Positions 1 to 8,092 of a stretch of 64,000 bases of DNA are shown here, piece after piece. The position numbers and the translations under genes are program-made. The notes beneath the pieces are model-generated. The model did no database searches, was not told the origin of the DNA, and was given only the letters and a program-made list of their open reading frames with translations. The stretch is from assembly GCA_947450475.1 (NCBI GenBank), contig CANFVK010000004.1:1-64000 (forward strand), read 5' to 3'. Source of the DNA: Bacteriovoracaceae bacterium (GTDB lineage Bacteria > Bdellovibrionota > Bacteriovoracia > Bacteriovoracales > Bacteriovoracaceae). Position 1 is the first letter of the stretch. Every line of letters begins with the position of its first letter.

Positions 1-290
1 ACCGCAAGTTCGCGAAGTCTAACCAAGATATTTGAGCTTTCATTCAAACCACCTTCTGCAGTTTGAATCATAGAAATACCGTCATTAGCGTTTCTTTCCG
101 CCTGACCGACACCTCTAATTTGTGCTTTTAATTTTTCAGAGATCGCCAATCCTGCAGCATCGTCAGCAGCTTTAACAATTCTTGTTCCTGATGACAATTT
201 ACCTAATGTAGATGCTTGTTCAGCGTTGTTTGCACTTAAAGTGCGTTGAGCAGAAAGTGAAGTAACATTCGTGTTGATACGTAAACCCAT
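1..290 (-). CDS. fliC: Flagellin, N-terminal part (cut by window start)
   Basis: This is the structural subunit of the flagellar filament, exported through the flagellar type III apparatus. The minus-strand reading frame starts [18 protein letters not shown] and continues through the conserved D0/D1 segment, including [20 protein letters not shown] and the [14 protein letters not shown] helix typical of bacterial flagellins. Only about 96 residues are present; the variable centre and C-terminal D0 lie beyond base 1. The ATG at 290 is preceded by GGAGGA (295-300), an almost perfect ribosome binding site. A sigma-28 promoter lies about 130 bases upstream. Related bacteria often carry several flagellin copies, so the exact paralogue cannot be named from this fragment. 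Confidence 0.96.
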   Translation of the reverse strand, partial: MGLRINTNVTSLSAQRTLSANNAEQASTLGKLSSGTRIVKAADDAAGLAISEKLKAQIRGVGQAERNANDGISMIQTAEGGLNESSNILVRLRELA

Positions 291-417
291 GAGATCCTCC
301 TTGTATATCGGCTTCCCTCCTTGGTTTTGAATGCTTTTGCAAGACACTCAACGAGCTTACTGCTCAACTGAATTGGTTTTAAGCCTCGTCACCATGACTC
401 AGCTTTTGACAAATACG

Positions 418-444
418 TTTTCGTCCACGAATTAATAAACTTTA
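418..444 (-). promoter_or_regulatory. Sigma-28 (FliA) promoter of flagellin
   Basis: Read on the minus strand, TAAAGTTT (444-437), an 11-base spacer and GACGAAAA (425-418) match the sigma-28 consensus TAAAGTTT-N11-GCCGATAA. The -35 is perfect, the spacer exact, and the -10 has 6 of 8 bases. It faces the flagellin gene and predicts a leader of roughly 120 bases before the ATG at 290. This is direct sequence evidence plus the known link between FliA and late flagellar genes. Confidence 0.85.
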
Positions 445-563
445 GGAAAAATTAAAAAAATAGTAAAAAATATTAAAAACATTAAAGAAAAAACAAAAAG
501 CTCAAGTAAAAAAGACTTATATCACTCATTGTCTTTAGGAATTGAGTCGATAATAAAGATAGA

Positions 564-3404
564 ATGGAAACCAAAAAACAACTCATCATTGTACCACCTT
601 TAACAGATACTTTAAATAAGCTCAAAGTAGCTTGTGAAGCAATGTCTGACGAAGAAAACATCGAAATATCAGTCATAGATGATTACAAAGAACTCTCACA
701 ATTTGTTGCAATTTCTGGTCAATGTCTGATTGTTTTTTCAAATGCCAAAAAATGTGCAAATTTTTTGCAAGAAAATAAAAATTTAATCAGTAGAAATCAC
801 TCCAAAAATATTCTTATTTCTAATACCGAAATACCTACTTTAACATTGACTAAATTTACAAAAGCAGGACTAACGGAATCAATATTAGATTCAACGCCAC
901 CTAAGTCGATCATGTTTAAAATGAAATTGCACTTGAGGTCTATCAAATCTAACAACATGGGATTTGTAGAAGAAAATCAAATTATCAAATCAAGTACTGA
1001 TCAGGTTCCTGAAAAAAACAACCTTAATCAAATTATAAAAAAAGAGATTATCGCAAACGAAGAATCATTTAGTGAAAAAAAGAAGTTAAATGCAGTTATA
1101 CAAAATAACTCAGAACAAAAAATCGAAAACTTAAAAGGGAAAACACAGCAAAAAGAAGAAGCTATTGAAAAATATTGGAAAACAGAGAAAAAAAACAAAG
1201 ATGAAGAAAACTTTGAACGATTACCAAATGGTAAAATATCGAATGTGAGCAACTTCGTTGAAAAAAGTATTAGCTCGACTCATCTAACACATCAAAAACA
1301 AAACATGGATGAAAATGTTCAAAGTGCATCAAATTTAAAAAGCAATTCAAAAAACGCTAAAAATGAAAAAAGCACTGAAAATCAAGAAAAACCTAATTCG
1401 GGCCAGACATCCAACAATCAAGAAGCTTCCTATAATTACCTAATACTAAAAAAGAAATCAAATAACGAGACAACAAGTGAAATATCAAAAGGTAAAAAGA
1501 AATTAACTGAACTCGATCTCATGGCTTCACAAAGTGATAATAAATTAAAAGAAGTATACAATGAAAGCCCATCTCCAGAAATAAAAATAAAATCACTTGA
1601 TAATTCCAAGCATATGAATTCGCAAAAAGTCCAAGAGCAAAATTTACATAAAAGCCAAATTGATAATTCTACACATTCAAAGTTAAAGAAAATATCAACG
1701 CCAGATGAAGTTGTGGCAAACAAAAAGTTAAGTGCTCAAAACAATCAAGAAGAACAAAAAGATGAGAAGAAAGAAAAAAACAAGCAAACTATCCTTGATT
1801 TGCTTTTGAGTAAAAAAACTAATGAAAATCAAAACAATAACCAATCCCAAGACACAAAAAACACAAAAGATAAGTCAAATGAAAATGAGACAAAGAAAAT
1901 AAATGATCCCCTCGCTTCAAAAAAACAAAACGACAGGTTGAATGTCGAAAATGACAAAATATCATTCGTTGACTTAACTACAAGCTCAGAAGATCAACAA
2001 GTTTCTGCACCAACAAAAAAAAGTGAGATATCCAAAGAAGAACTAATAAAAAAGAAGCAGATAAAACAAACGACCCTTGACATTGAAGAAACTAATTCAA
2101 CAAAAGAACGATCCGAACCGACTCAATCGTACGCAGATAGCTCAACTTCAAATAATTCATTGTTAAATGGGAATGAAGAAATAAAATCAGAAGTGCCATT
2201 TAATAATAAAATCTCCGATCAAGAAAATGATCAAAAAAATTTACCTAAGTCAAAACAGTACAGCTCTGAATTAACGCCAGAAATTGTTGCCAAAATAAAT
2301 GAAGCTTTTGAACAAGAAAAAGGACAAAATCAAAGCAAAAATGCAGAAACTCTCAAAGAGCAAACTGAAACAACGGATAAAAAAGGTCAAAACAATTCAG
2401 CAGATATGATTGCCCCTAATCACCAAGACGGAGTTGTTGACAGAATTGACAAGTTCTTAAGAGGGGGTAAGGCTAAAATAAATGAAGATGACTGGAACTT
2501 TAAGAAGGACAAAAAAGATGTCATTCTTTCTTTTCCAAAAAAGAAAATTTTTGAAGATAATCAATCCGATCAATTTAGTAAAAATCATCAAACTCATAGC
2601 GAAACAACCATAGACTATAGAAAAATAAAGGAGCAGTTTCTATCAAACGAATATGCTGGAAGAAAGCAGATAGCGGCAGTACGAAATAACTCATCTCCTT
2701 CAGATACTTCTAGTTTTTCTTTACAAGAAAAAAAGAATTTTTTTGATCATGACAGCAAAAACATGGAATTTGTCATAAAAACCTTGAATCACCTTTTTTC
2801 TGAAAATGATAAAAAAATTAATTACTACGAAAAAATTTCAAACGAGCTGGCGTTAAAATATAACGGATTTAGTATTTTCTATGCTTATAAAGCCGATGAA
2901 GGAAAGTTCCTTGAAATTTACAATACTTTTTTAAATAAGGAATTCATTACTAATTATAGCGAAACCTTTCAATGGTGGACAGAATTCTCTCAAAATCAAG
3001 CTATAACATTTGATTGCTTTGATACCAATATACCAACTTGGAATTGCAAAGATCTACCAGGAAAAGATAAATCTAAATTATTTTGGGAAGATGTAGAGCT
3101 TCCCCTTTGGGCCGATCAAGAGTTAATTAATAAAAAAGTTGAGTTCATATTCCCACTTTTTGATGGCTCAACTCAATTAGGTGTAATTTTTGTCTATTTC
3201 CCAAAAGGTGTTCAGAAAAAAAATGAAAATTCTATCATTACAACTTTGGATGTTTCAAGATTTAAGTATCTTGATCTTCCTCGAAGTAAGCACCGGGAAG
3301 CAGTTGATGAACTTCCTCAAGAAGTGAAAGTCCGCGACCATGTAAATAGTACTTTTCTTAGTTCTATTTTTAACCTATTCTCTCGAACCAAAAAGGCTGG
3401 CTAA
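564..3404 (+). CDS. Pseudo-receiver protein with long disordered linker and C-terminal GAF-like domain
   Basis: Unnamed 946-residue cytoplasmic protein, first gene of a five-gene signalling operon. Residues 5-130 look like a receiver fold that lost its acidic pocket: alternating hydrophobic strands (LIIVPP, CLIVFSN, NILISN) end in the KMKLHLRSIKS segment often seen at the end of pseudo-receivers in Bdellovibrio relatives. Residues 131-725 are low complexity, rich in K, N, E, Q and S, without hydrophobic core, and presumably disordered. Residues 730-900 form an ordered alpha/beta domain (FSIFYAYKADEGKFLEIYN, KVEFIFPLFDGSTQLGVIF) resembling a GAF-type sensor. The linker contains recurring LDL-type motifs near 313, 407 and 501. 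The next gene starts 5 bases downstream. Function unknown; a scaffold or sensor for the operon partners is an inference. No signal peptide or membrane segment is seen. Confidence 0.85.
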   Translation: METKKQLIIVPPLTDTLNKLKVACEAMSDEENIEISVIDDYKELSQFVAISGQCLIVFSNAKKCANFLQENKNLISRNHSKNILISNTEIPTLTLTKFTKAGLTESILDSTPPKSIMFKMKLHLRSIKSNNMGFVEENQIIKSSTDQVPEKNNLNQIIKKEIIANEESFSEKKKLNAVIQNNSEQKIENLKGKTQQKEEAIEKYWKTEKKNKDEENFERLPNGKISNVSNFVEKSISSTHLTHQKQNMDENVQSASNLKSNSKNAKNEKSTENQEKPNSGQTSNNQEASYNYLILKKKSNNETTSEISKGKKKLTELDLMASQSDNKLKEVYNESPSPEIKIKSLDNSKHMNSQKVQEQNLHKSQIDNSTHSKLKKISTPDEVVANKKLSAQNNQEEQKDEKKEKNKQTILDLLLSKKTNENQNNNQSQDTKNTKDKSNENETKKINDPLASKKQNDRLNVENDKISFVDLTTSSEDQQVSAPTKKSEISKEELIKKKQIKQTTLDIEETNSTKERSEPTQSYADSSTSNNSLLNGNEEIKSEVPFNNKISDQENDQKNLPKSKQYSSELTPEIVAKINEAFEQEKGQNQSKNAETLKEQTETTDKKGQNNSADMIAPNHQDGVVDRIDKFLRGGKAKINEDDWNFKKDKKDVILSFPKKKIFEDNQSDQFSKNHQTHSETTIDYRKIKEQFLSNEYAGRKQIAAVRNNSSPSDTSSFSLQEKKNFFDHDSKNMEFVIKTLNHLFSENDKKINYYEKISNELALKYNGFSIFYAYKADEGKFLEIYNTFLNKEFITNYSETFQWWTEFSQNQAITFDCFDTNIPTWNCKDLPGKDKSKLFWEDVELPLWADQELINKKVEFIFPLFDGSTQLGVIFVYFPKGVQKKNENSIITTLDVSRFKYLDLPRSKHREAVDELPQEVKVRDHVNSTFLSSIFNLFSRTKKAG

Positions 3405-3409
3405 AAATA

Positions 3410-4456
3410 ATGGATAAAGAATTCGACTTTTTTTTTATTGAAATAAAAAATCTGAAAAGCAGAAAGACATTTCCTTTTCAACTCTATATTTATAACCCTA
3501 GAAATCATGAATATTCTCTTTTTCTAAATGGAAATCAACCTCTATCAAAAGAGATTGAATCACTTTTAAAGGAGCTTTGCTCAACAGGTGCTCAATTAGC
3601 AGTTCCAAGAAAACAAAGCAGAACATTTCTAAAAGCTCAAGAATATTCTATCGATGATTTTCCGGCCCTTGCCAAAACGTCTGAACTTCACCAATTAGAG
3701 AAAGAGCAACTGATGTATCAAAAGTTGAAAGAGATCTATGATGATAAAGAGGGCGCATTTATTTTTAAATCTCATTTTGAACAGGCCTTAGATAATAATG
3801 ATTTTTCTAATTTGATTCATTATGCAAAATTGGAAATCCTAACTTTTGGCTTTTCAACTTCTCATACTGTTTCACTAGCAGTTTTTTTGGCAAAAGATTT
3901 TCTAAATGAAGATAATTATTTGAACCGAATAGTTGCTTTATCCTACTTCCTAACTAAAAATAATAATATTAAAGATGTTGAGTCTTTATCTGATGTTGTC
4001 TGTGGTGCATTCTTATCGCAAATAGGCATTACGCAACTGCCTTACTCCGTTATTGAGAAATCGTTTAATCATTTGTCCGAGGTAGAAAGAGATTTATATA
4101 AAAAACATACACTTTTAGGCAGTCATTTTATCAAAAAAAGTCACTTGCAGCTTAGTGATCGATGTAAAAAAATAATTGAAGACCATCATGAAAGAATTTC
4201 TGGTGAGGGATATCCAGCAATGAAAGCGGGCGATTCAATAGATACACTTTCTTCAATTGTAGGATGTGTCTATCATCTTTTTGAATTTTCTTCAGGTAAA
4301 ATTAATGGCAATCGCCAAACTCTTCGGAGTATAATAGTCAATGTGAAAAGAAATAACTATGTTTCTGGGCTCGATATGAACTTTGATCAATCCATAGTAT
4401 CAAGTTTAACTTCGTTAATTGAACTAGAAACAATTAAAAATAAAAAAGTTGCATAA
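3410..4456 (+). CDS. Degenerate HD-GYP-type protein
   Basis: A 348-residue protein whose C-terminal half (about 140-345) follows the HD-GYP cyclic-di-GMP phosphodiesterase pattern. H152 fits the first ligand, H233 the KKHTLLG position, and DHHERISGEGYP at 258-269 is the full signature loop. The defining HD dyad is gone: where active enzymes have LLHDIGK, this protein has FLSQIGI, with S203-Q204 in place of H-D. By family knowledge it should not assemble the normal metal centre, so a nucleotide-sensing or partner-binding role is more likely than hydrolysis. The N-terminal 110 residues are an unrecognised alpha/beta domain. It follows the pseudo-receiver gene by 5 bases and precedes cheY by 30. 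Confidence 0.82.
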   Translation: MDKEFDFFFIEIKNLKSRKTFPFQLYIYNPRNHEYSLFLNGNQPLSKEIESLLKELCSTGAQLAVPRKQSRTFLKAQEYSIDDFPALAKTSELHQLEKEQLMYQKLKEIYDDKEGAFIFKSHFEQALDNNDFSNLIHYAKLEILTFGFSTSHTVSLAVFLAKDFLNEDNYLNRIVALSYFLTKNNNIKDVESLSDVVCGAFLSQIGITQLPYSVIEKSFNHLSEVERDLYKKHTLLGSHFIKKSHLQLSDRCKKIIEDHHERISGEGYPAMKAGDSIDTLSSIVGCVYHLFEFSSGKINGNRQTLRSIIVNVKRNNYVSGLDMNFDQSIVSSLTSLIELETIKNKKVA

Positions 4457-4486
4457 CACATAAAATGATACCTACAGGAGCGTTCC

Positions 4487-4882
4487 ATGAGCATTAAAGC
4501 AGATATTAAAATTCTGGTCGTCGATGATATGTCGACAATGAGAAAAATTATTAAGCAGATGCTCAAGCAAATAGGATTCACGAATATAACTGAAGCTGAC
4601 GATGGCGCAACAGCATGGCCATTAATCCAAAATGGAATAAAAGATGGAGTGCCATTTGAATTTATCTTATCGGATTGGAACATGCCACAAATGAGCGGCT
4701 TGGATCTATTAAAAAATGTTAGATCGACTCCTGGCTTGGAAAAATTACCTTTTCTAATGATTACCGCTGAAGCTGAGCAGGGCAATGTTGTGATTGCAGT
4801 TAAAGCGGGAGTGAGCAATTTTATTGTGAAACCTTTTTCACCAGAAACATTAAAAGAGAAAATTGAAAAAATTTTCAAATAA
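4487..4882 (+). CDS. cheY: CheY-type single-domain response regulator
   Basis: A 131-residue stand-alone receiver domain, expected to relay phosphorylation from a CheA kinase to the flagellar motor or another output. All key residues are visible: D13-D14 for Mg2+, phospho-acceptor D63 in LSDWNMP, T93 in MITAEA, and K115 in IVKPF. There is no output domain. The ATG at 4487 has AGGAG at 4476-4480. It is the only intact receiver in this operon, followed after 15 bases by an Hpt-like gene and then a CheX-type phosphatase, suggesting CheX dephosphorylates this CheY. Many chemotaxis-class CheY proteins share these features, so the motor as target is inferred mainly from the neighbouring flagellin gene. 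Confidence 0.95.
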   Translation: MSIKADIKILVVDDMSTMRKIIKQMLKQIGFTNITEADDGATAWPLIQNGIKDGVPFEFILSDWNMPQMSGLDLLKNVRSTPGLEKLPFLMITAEAEQGNVVIAVKAGVSNFIVKPFSPETLKEKIEKIFK

Positions 4883-4897
4883 AAAAAGTTAAAAATT

Positions 4898-5395
4898 ATG
4901 AATATTTTAAATGATCCTTCTATGAAGGAAATTATTGTAGATTTTTGTGATGAAGCTGATGCTTTATATCTTCAACTAAATCAAATATTAGAAGAAGTCG
5001 AAGAAAGCCCATTAGAAGCCAAAAAACTGGAACAATTCGGCCAAATAATTGATCGAATTATGGGTGCTGCTAAATCTATAGGAGCAACCGAAATTGCAAC
5101 TTTTTGCGAACTAGGCAAAGTGATTGGCTATAAGTCATCTCAAGTTAAAGATACTCCACTTATCGAAGTGGTCGTTGCAATATTATTTGATTGTATTGAG
5201 ATGCTAAAGAAAATGACTCAATCTCTAAGGGTCGGAGATGAGAAAAATTCACTGAAGTTAAATGCCAAAGCTCTAGTTTCAAGATTGCATTGGTTGTCTG
5301 ATAAGTTCAAAGATATTGAACGATCCTCTTGTGCAATTGAAGGTAATTTGGATCAAAATTCAATTGACGAATTAATGAAAAATTTGGGATTTTAA
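4898..5395 (+). CDS. Hpt-like helical protein lacking the phosphorylatable histidine
   Basis: A 165-residue, all-helical soluble protein. Residues 8-80 resemble the four-helix phosphotransfer (Hpt/CheA-P1) fold. The segment F47 to G62 (IIDRIMGAAKSIGATEIATF) lines up with the usual HTLKGxAxxxG block, but Asp52 replaces the histidine and Met55 the lysine, while G56, A58 and G62 remain. It therefore should not accept a phosphoryl group. It probably binds a receiver or CheX without phosphotransfer, which is an inference. It sits between cheY (15 bases upstream) and the CheX-type gene (7 bases downstream), so the three are probably co-translated. CheZ was considered, but its active-site pattern is not evident. 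Confidence 0.65.
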   Translation: MNILNDPSMKEIIVDFCDEADALYLQLNQILEEVEESPLEAKKLEQFGQIIDRIMGAAKSIGATEIATFCELGKVIGYKSSQVKDTPLIEVVVAILFDCIEMLKKMTQSLRVGDEKNSLKLNAKALVSRLHWLSDKFKDIERSSCAIEGNLDQNSIDELMKNLGF

Positions 5396-5402
5396 GGAAG
5401 CT

Positions 5403-5915
5403 ATGTCTATAAATTCTCATTTTATAATTTTTTCTAAGCCATTTATAGATGCGGCCAAAAATGTTTTTGAAACCATGGTCTATACCAAAATAGAACCTCA
5501 AAAGCCCTCGCTTAAAGAAGATCATTTATCCAGGGGGGATGTTTCGGCAATCATATCGGTTTCAGGAATTAAAGAATCTGAACCACCTATTGAAAATAAA
5601 ATCTATGAAGCGATATTGGTTGTTTCATTTCCATATGAAACTTATTTTAAAGCTGCAGAAGCAATGCTAGGTGAGAAATATGATTCCTATGTGCCTGACA
5701 TCCATGATATGGGTGGAGAAATCGCAAATATTATTATGGGTAATGCCAAGCGGGACTTGAAATTGTTAGGCTATAGCTCAAATTACGAAATTCCAAAAAT
5801 GTTGGTAGGAATGTCGCAATTAATAACTTATCCGAAAGATACTTCCATTGTAATTATTCCAATCAAAAGTGACCACGGAACATTTTTTTTAGAACTTTGC
5901 TATTTTGAAAAATAA
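5403..5915 (+). CDS. cheX: CheX/CheC-family CheY-P phosphatase
   Basis: A 170-residue protein of the CheC/CheX/FliY phosphatase superfamily, which removes phosphate from CheY. The signature DMGGEIANIIMGNAK is at about 102-116, and E106 and N109 match the catalytic Glu and Asn of CheX. Upstream are the typical FIDAAKNVFETM helix and VVSFPYETYFKAAEAMLGE. One active motif is present, which favours CheX (usually dimeric) over two-site CheC. It is the last gene of the operon starting at 564; the next gene is convergent and ends 5 bases away with no visible terminator. Its intact active site contrasts with the degenerate proteins beside it. Confidence 0.88.
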   Translation: MSINSHFIIFSKPFIDAAKNVFETMVYTKIEPQKPSLKEDHLSRGDVSAIISVSGIKESEPPIENKIYEAILVVSFPYETYFKAAEAMLGEKYDSYVPDIHDMGGEIANIIMGNAKRDLKLLGYSSNYEIPKMLVGMSQLITYPKDTSIVIIPIKSDHGTFFLELCYFEK

Positions 5916-5919
5916 GAAA

Positions 5920-7092
5920 CTATCTAAATTCTTTAAATGGTAGATCACTTCGACCTCGCCATTCATTCAATGAGATATTTAAATGATCAAAGCGTTTTAA
6001 CTCTTCAAAGTTCTCCGCAGAAGCTACTTCATGTTTAGGACCAACATCAATCTTAGCAAAAGTTAATTTAGCACCATAATAATTTTTCCCAAAATCTAGA
6101 TTGTACATTTTAGTCCAGGTTCCAGTATTGATAAAAATGGACCCATCCTCATATTCACGAAATATTGGTTCATGAGTATGCCCAACAATTAATGCTTTAA
6201 TATTTACATCACTCGTAACCAGTTCTTGGGTGAGAGATTCGTAATCCTTAAAAAGTTCAATCTCACGTTTAGCATGGGAAAAAACTTCTGCAAGTTTTTT
6301 ATTTTGTTTAAAAATCATTAAGAATCGAACCATAAAAAAATAATAGAAATTAGCAAACAGAAATCGGATCGTATAGAGAGGATCATAGATGATACCATTA
6401 ATGATAAATTTATTTACTGGTCGAACAGCATTAATATAATCCCTAGTCTCCTTAAATTTATTAATGACACTTGTGACATAATAAGACCCCCAAGGAGGAA
6501 TAAAATATTTATTGTGATTGATATCTGAAGCAATGCATGTGTCAATACTGTATTGGTGAGCTATCTCATATTCATGACCGTGCTTTATCACAATTCCATC
6601 TACTGGCACATAGTGAGAATTTTCATTGATTATTATTTTAAATTTGCTTCGGTCATTCTCGGGAAATAATTCTAAAATATAATTTCTTAAACTTTCAAAA
6701 ACTAACTCGGCATCATGATTTCCAATAATATAAACAATTCTATTTTCTGGAAAACTTATGAAGTCTTTCAACGCTGCAATAACTCCCCAATGTGCATCTA
6801 TTATCATTTTTAGTTTTTCCAATGATGCTTTTTCACTCCAAAATTCATCATCAAAATATTTTACGAATGGAACTGCTAATAAATCAAAAAAGTCACCATT
6901 GATAACGAGTTCAACTTCTCGTTCAAGAAAATGTCCGGCCGAATGATATTCAAGAAATTCGATTAACTCTTTATCATAATGAAAATCTTCAAGAAAGTTT
7001 CGTCTGTTATTAACATTGTCTCCTGCTCCAAGATGAAGATCAGAAATGACAATGATTGTTTTTTTAATATCACTTTTTTGGAGGAATTTCAT
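5920..7092 (-). CDS. Calcineurin-like metallophosphoesterase
   Basis: A 390-residue member of the metallophosphoesterase superfamily with every metal motif in order: SDLHLG near the N-terminus, NGDFFDLL, GNHDAE, KHGHEYE, and VGHTHEP followed by INTGTWT. The GDxxD/GNHD/GHTH arrangement resembles the LpxH/UDP-2,3-diacylglucosamine hydrolase branch. An inserted hydrophobic stretch (FLFANFYYFFMVRFLMIF) could associate with membrane, so a lipid or nucleotide-lipid substrate is plausible but unproven. I chose the ATG at 7092, preceded by AAGG, over a TTG 15 bases upstream. It overlaps the end of the upstream exported-protein gene by 23 bases, implying translational coupling. Confidence 0.88.
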   Translation of the reverse strand: MKFLQKSDIKKTIIVISDLHLGAGDNVNNRRNFLEDFHYDKELIEFLEYHSAGHFLEREVELVINGDFFDLLAVPFVKYFDDEFWSEKASLEKLKMIIDAHWGVIAALKDFISFPENRIVYIIGNHDAELVFESLRNYILELFPENDRSKFKIIINENSHYVPVDGIVIKHGHEYEIAHQYSIDTCIASDINHNKYFIPPWGSYYVTSVINKFKETRDYINAVRPVNKFIINGIIYDPLYTIRFLFANFYYFFMVRFLMIFKQNKKLAEVFSHAKREIELFKDYESLTQELVTSDVNIKALIVGHTHEPIFREYEDGSIFINTGTWTKMYNLDFGKNYYGAKLTFAKIDVGPKHEVASAENFEELKRFDHLNISLNEWRGRSDLPFKEFR

Positions 7093-7432
7093 AAACCTTA
7101 TTTCCAATTATAAGTTCAACTTCTTGAAAAGCAGGAGAAAGAGGAATGAAATGGAGGATATCCCCTTTTTTTAGTGATGTAGATAACTTTGCAAATTTAC
7201 TAGGCTCAATTGAAGCATAGCCAACAACTTTTTTTTGATTAATAATTAATTTTCCAATCAACCTTACTAAAGAATTGTTTTCAATCACAATCTCCATTAG
7301 CGGTTTAAATTTTTCTGGGGATACAACCCTAAAGCGATCGTCATAGGCCGAAACTAGAAATCCATCTAAAGATTCAATTGAAAATATGTTTGACGAAAAA
7401 AGGAGCAATAAAAAAATTAAGAGACGCTTCAT
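7070..7432 (-). CDS. Small exported protein, unknown function
   Basis: A 120-residue protein with a clear signal peptide (MKRLLIFLLLLFSSNIFS, cleavage likely near residue 18). The mature part of about 100 residues is mainly beta-prone (FRVVSPEKF, LVRLIGKLIINQKKVVGYA, LIIGNKVYEIPPKK). No family is recognised. The mix of short strands and a 'KKGD' turn resembles small SH3-like or OB-like exported domains, but this is weak. It is the first gene of a two-gene unit with the metallophosphoesterase, which starts inside its last 23 bases. A perfect inverted repeat lies 20-40 bases upstream of its ATG. Confidence 0.7.
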   Translation of the reverse strand: MKRLLIFLLLLFSSNIFSIESLDGFLVSAYDDRFRVVSPEKFKPLMEIVIENNSLVRLIGKLIINQKKVVGYASIEPSKFAKLSTSLKKGDILHFIPLSPAFQEVELIIGNKVYEIPPKK

Positions 7433-7452
7433 GGTTTTTCCTTATTCTACTA

Positions 7453-7473
7453 TTTTAGCTCAATTAGCTAAAA
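7453..7473. promoter_or_regulatory. Perfect 8-bp inverted repeat between divergent genes (possible operator)
   Basis: TTTTAGCT (7453-7460), five bases, then AGCTAAAA (7466-7473) form a perfect palindrome in the 127-base gap between the exported-protein gene (start 7432, minus) and the peptidase gene (start about 7560, plus). It is not followed by a T-run, so it does not look like a terminator. The site lies 21-41 bases from the minus-strand ATG, where a repressor could block initiation. The regulator is unknown. Confidence 0.4.
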
Positions 7474-7559
7474 AATCAAAAGTGCAAGACAATACCCGAG
7501 TTCAATAGTCACCTACGAGGAAAATTACAGTTATCTTTTTTTTTACCGATAGAGTGTGC

Positions 7560-8090
7560 ATGTTTGAATTTATAAAAAAAAACAAATTATCTAGTACTGA
7601 AATAAAAGAAAATTTCAAAAGAAATTTTTTAGAAGACAAGAACCATCGTTGGATCAGTGAAGACAAAACTATTCGGCGCAGTCTTGATATTTTATTGAGT
7701 TCACTGAGTGTCAATCAGATTCAATTTTTTACCAAACACCAGACATTTATGATTCCTTGCCAAGCTCACTTAAGTTGTGCCATTGGAAAGACTCAAAATC
7801 ATCATTTAATTTTGATTTTTCCTGAACTCATGCAAATGCTTAAATCTGCAAGTGCCTTGCATGGAGTTGCGATTTTGGCACATGAGCTAGGTCATATTTA
7901 TCACCAACATACTGAAAATAAAATTGATACCCTTACGGCACAAATTGAAGCTGATCAATTTGCATATGATCTAGGTTTCGGAGAAGAGCTTCAGGAAGTC
8001 TTACTTGATCACGATCAATCTGTGGATTGCAGAGTAAGAATAGCAAAGTTAACAGCTCAACTCGTGACTGAAAAAAATAAATCTTTTTAA
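7560..8090 (+). CDS. Minimal zinc metallopeptidase (M48-like)
   Basis: A 177-residue cytoplasmic protein with a gluzincin-type zinc motif: HELGH at about 108-112 (LAHELGHIYHQH) and a downstream Glu in EADQFAYDLGF near 130, the pattern of M48-type peptidases where the third ligand lies in ExxxD. No signal peptide or membrane helix is seen, unlike HtpX. The ATG at 7560 is preferred to a GTG six bases earlier; neither has a strong ribosome binding site. It converges on uvrB with only two bases between stop codons. Peptidase activity is likely from the motif; the substrate is unknown. Other HExxH peptidase families remain possible. Confidence 0.75.
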   Translation: MFEFIKKNKLSSTEIKENFKRNFLEDKNHRWISEDKTIRRSLDILLSSLSVNQIQFFTKHQTFMIPCQAHLSCAIGKTQNHHLILIFPELMQMLKSASALHGVAILAHELGHIYHQHTENKIDTLTAQIEADQFAYDLGFGEELQEVLLDHDQSVDCRVRIAKLTAQLVTEKNKSF

Positions 8091-8092
8091 CT

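Noticed and set aside
4387..4878. 163-residue frame on the minus strand over cheY
   Set aside because: It lies antisense to a clear CheY with all catalytic residues, lacks any recognisable domain and has no supported start.
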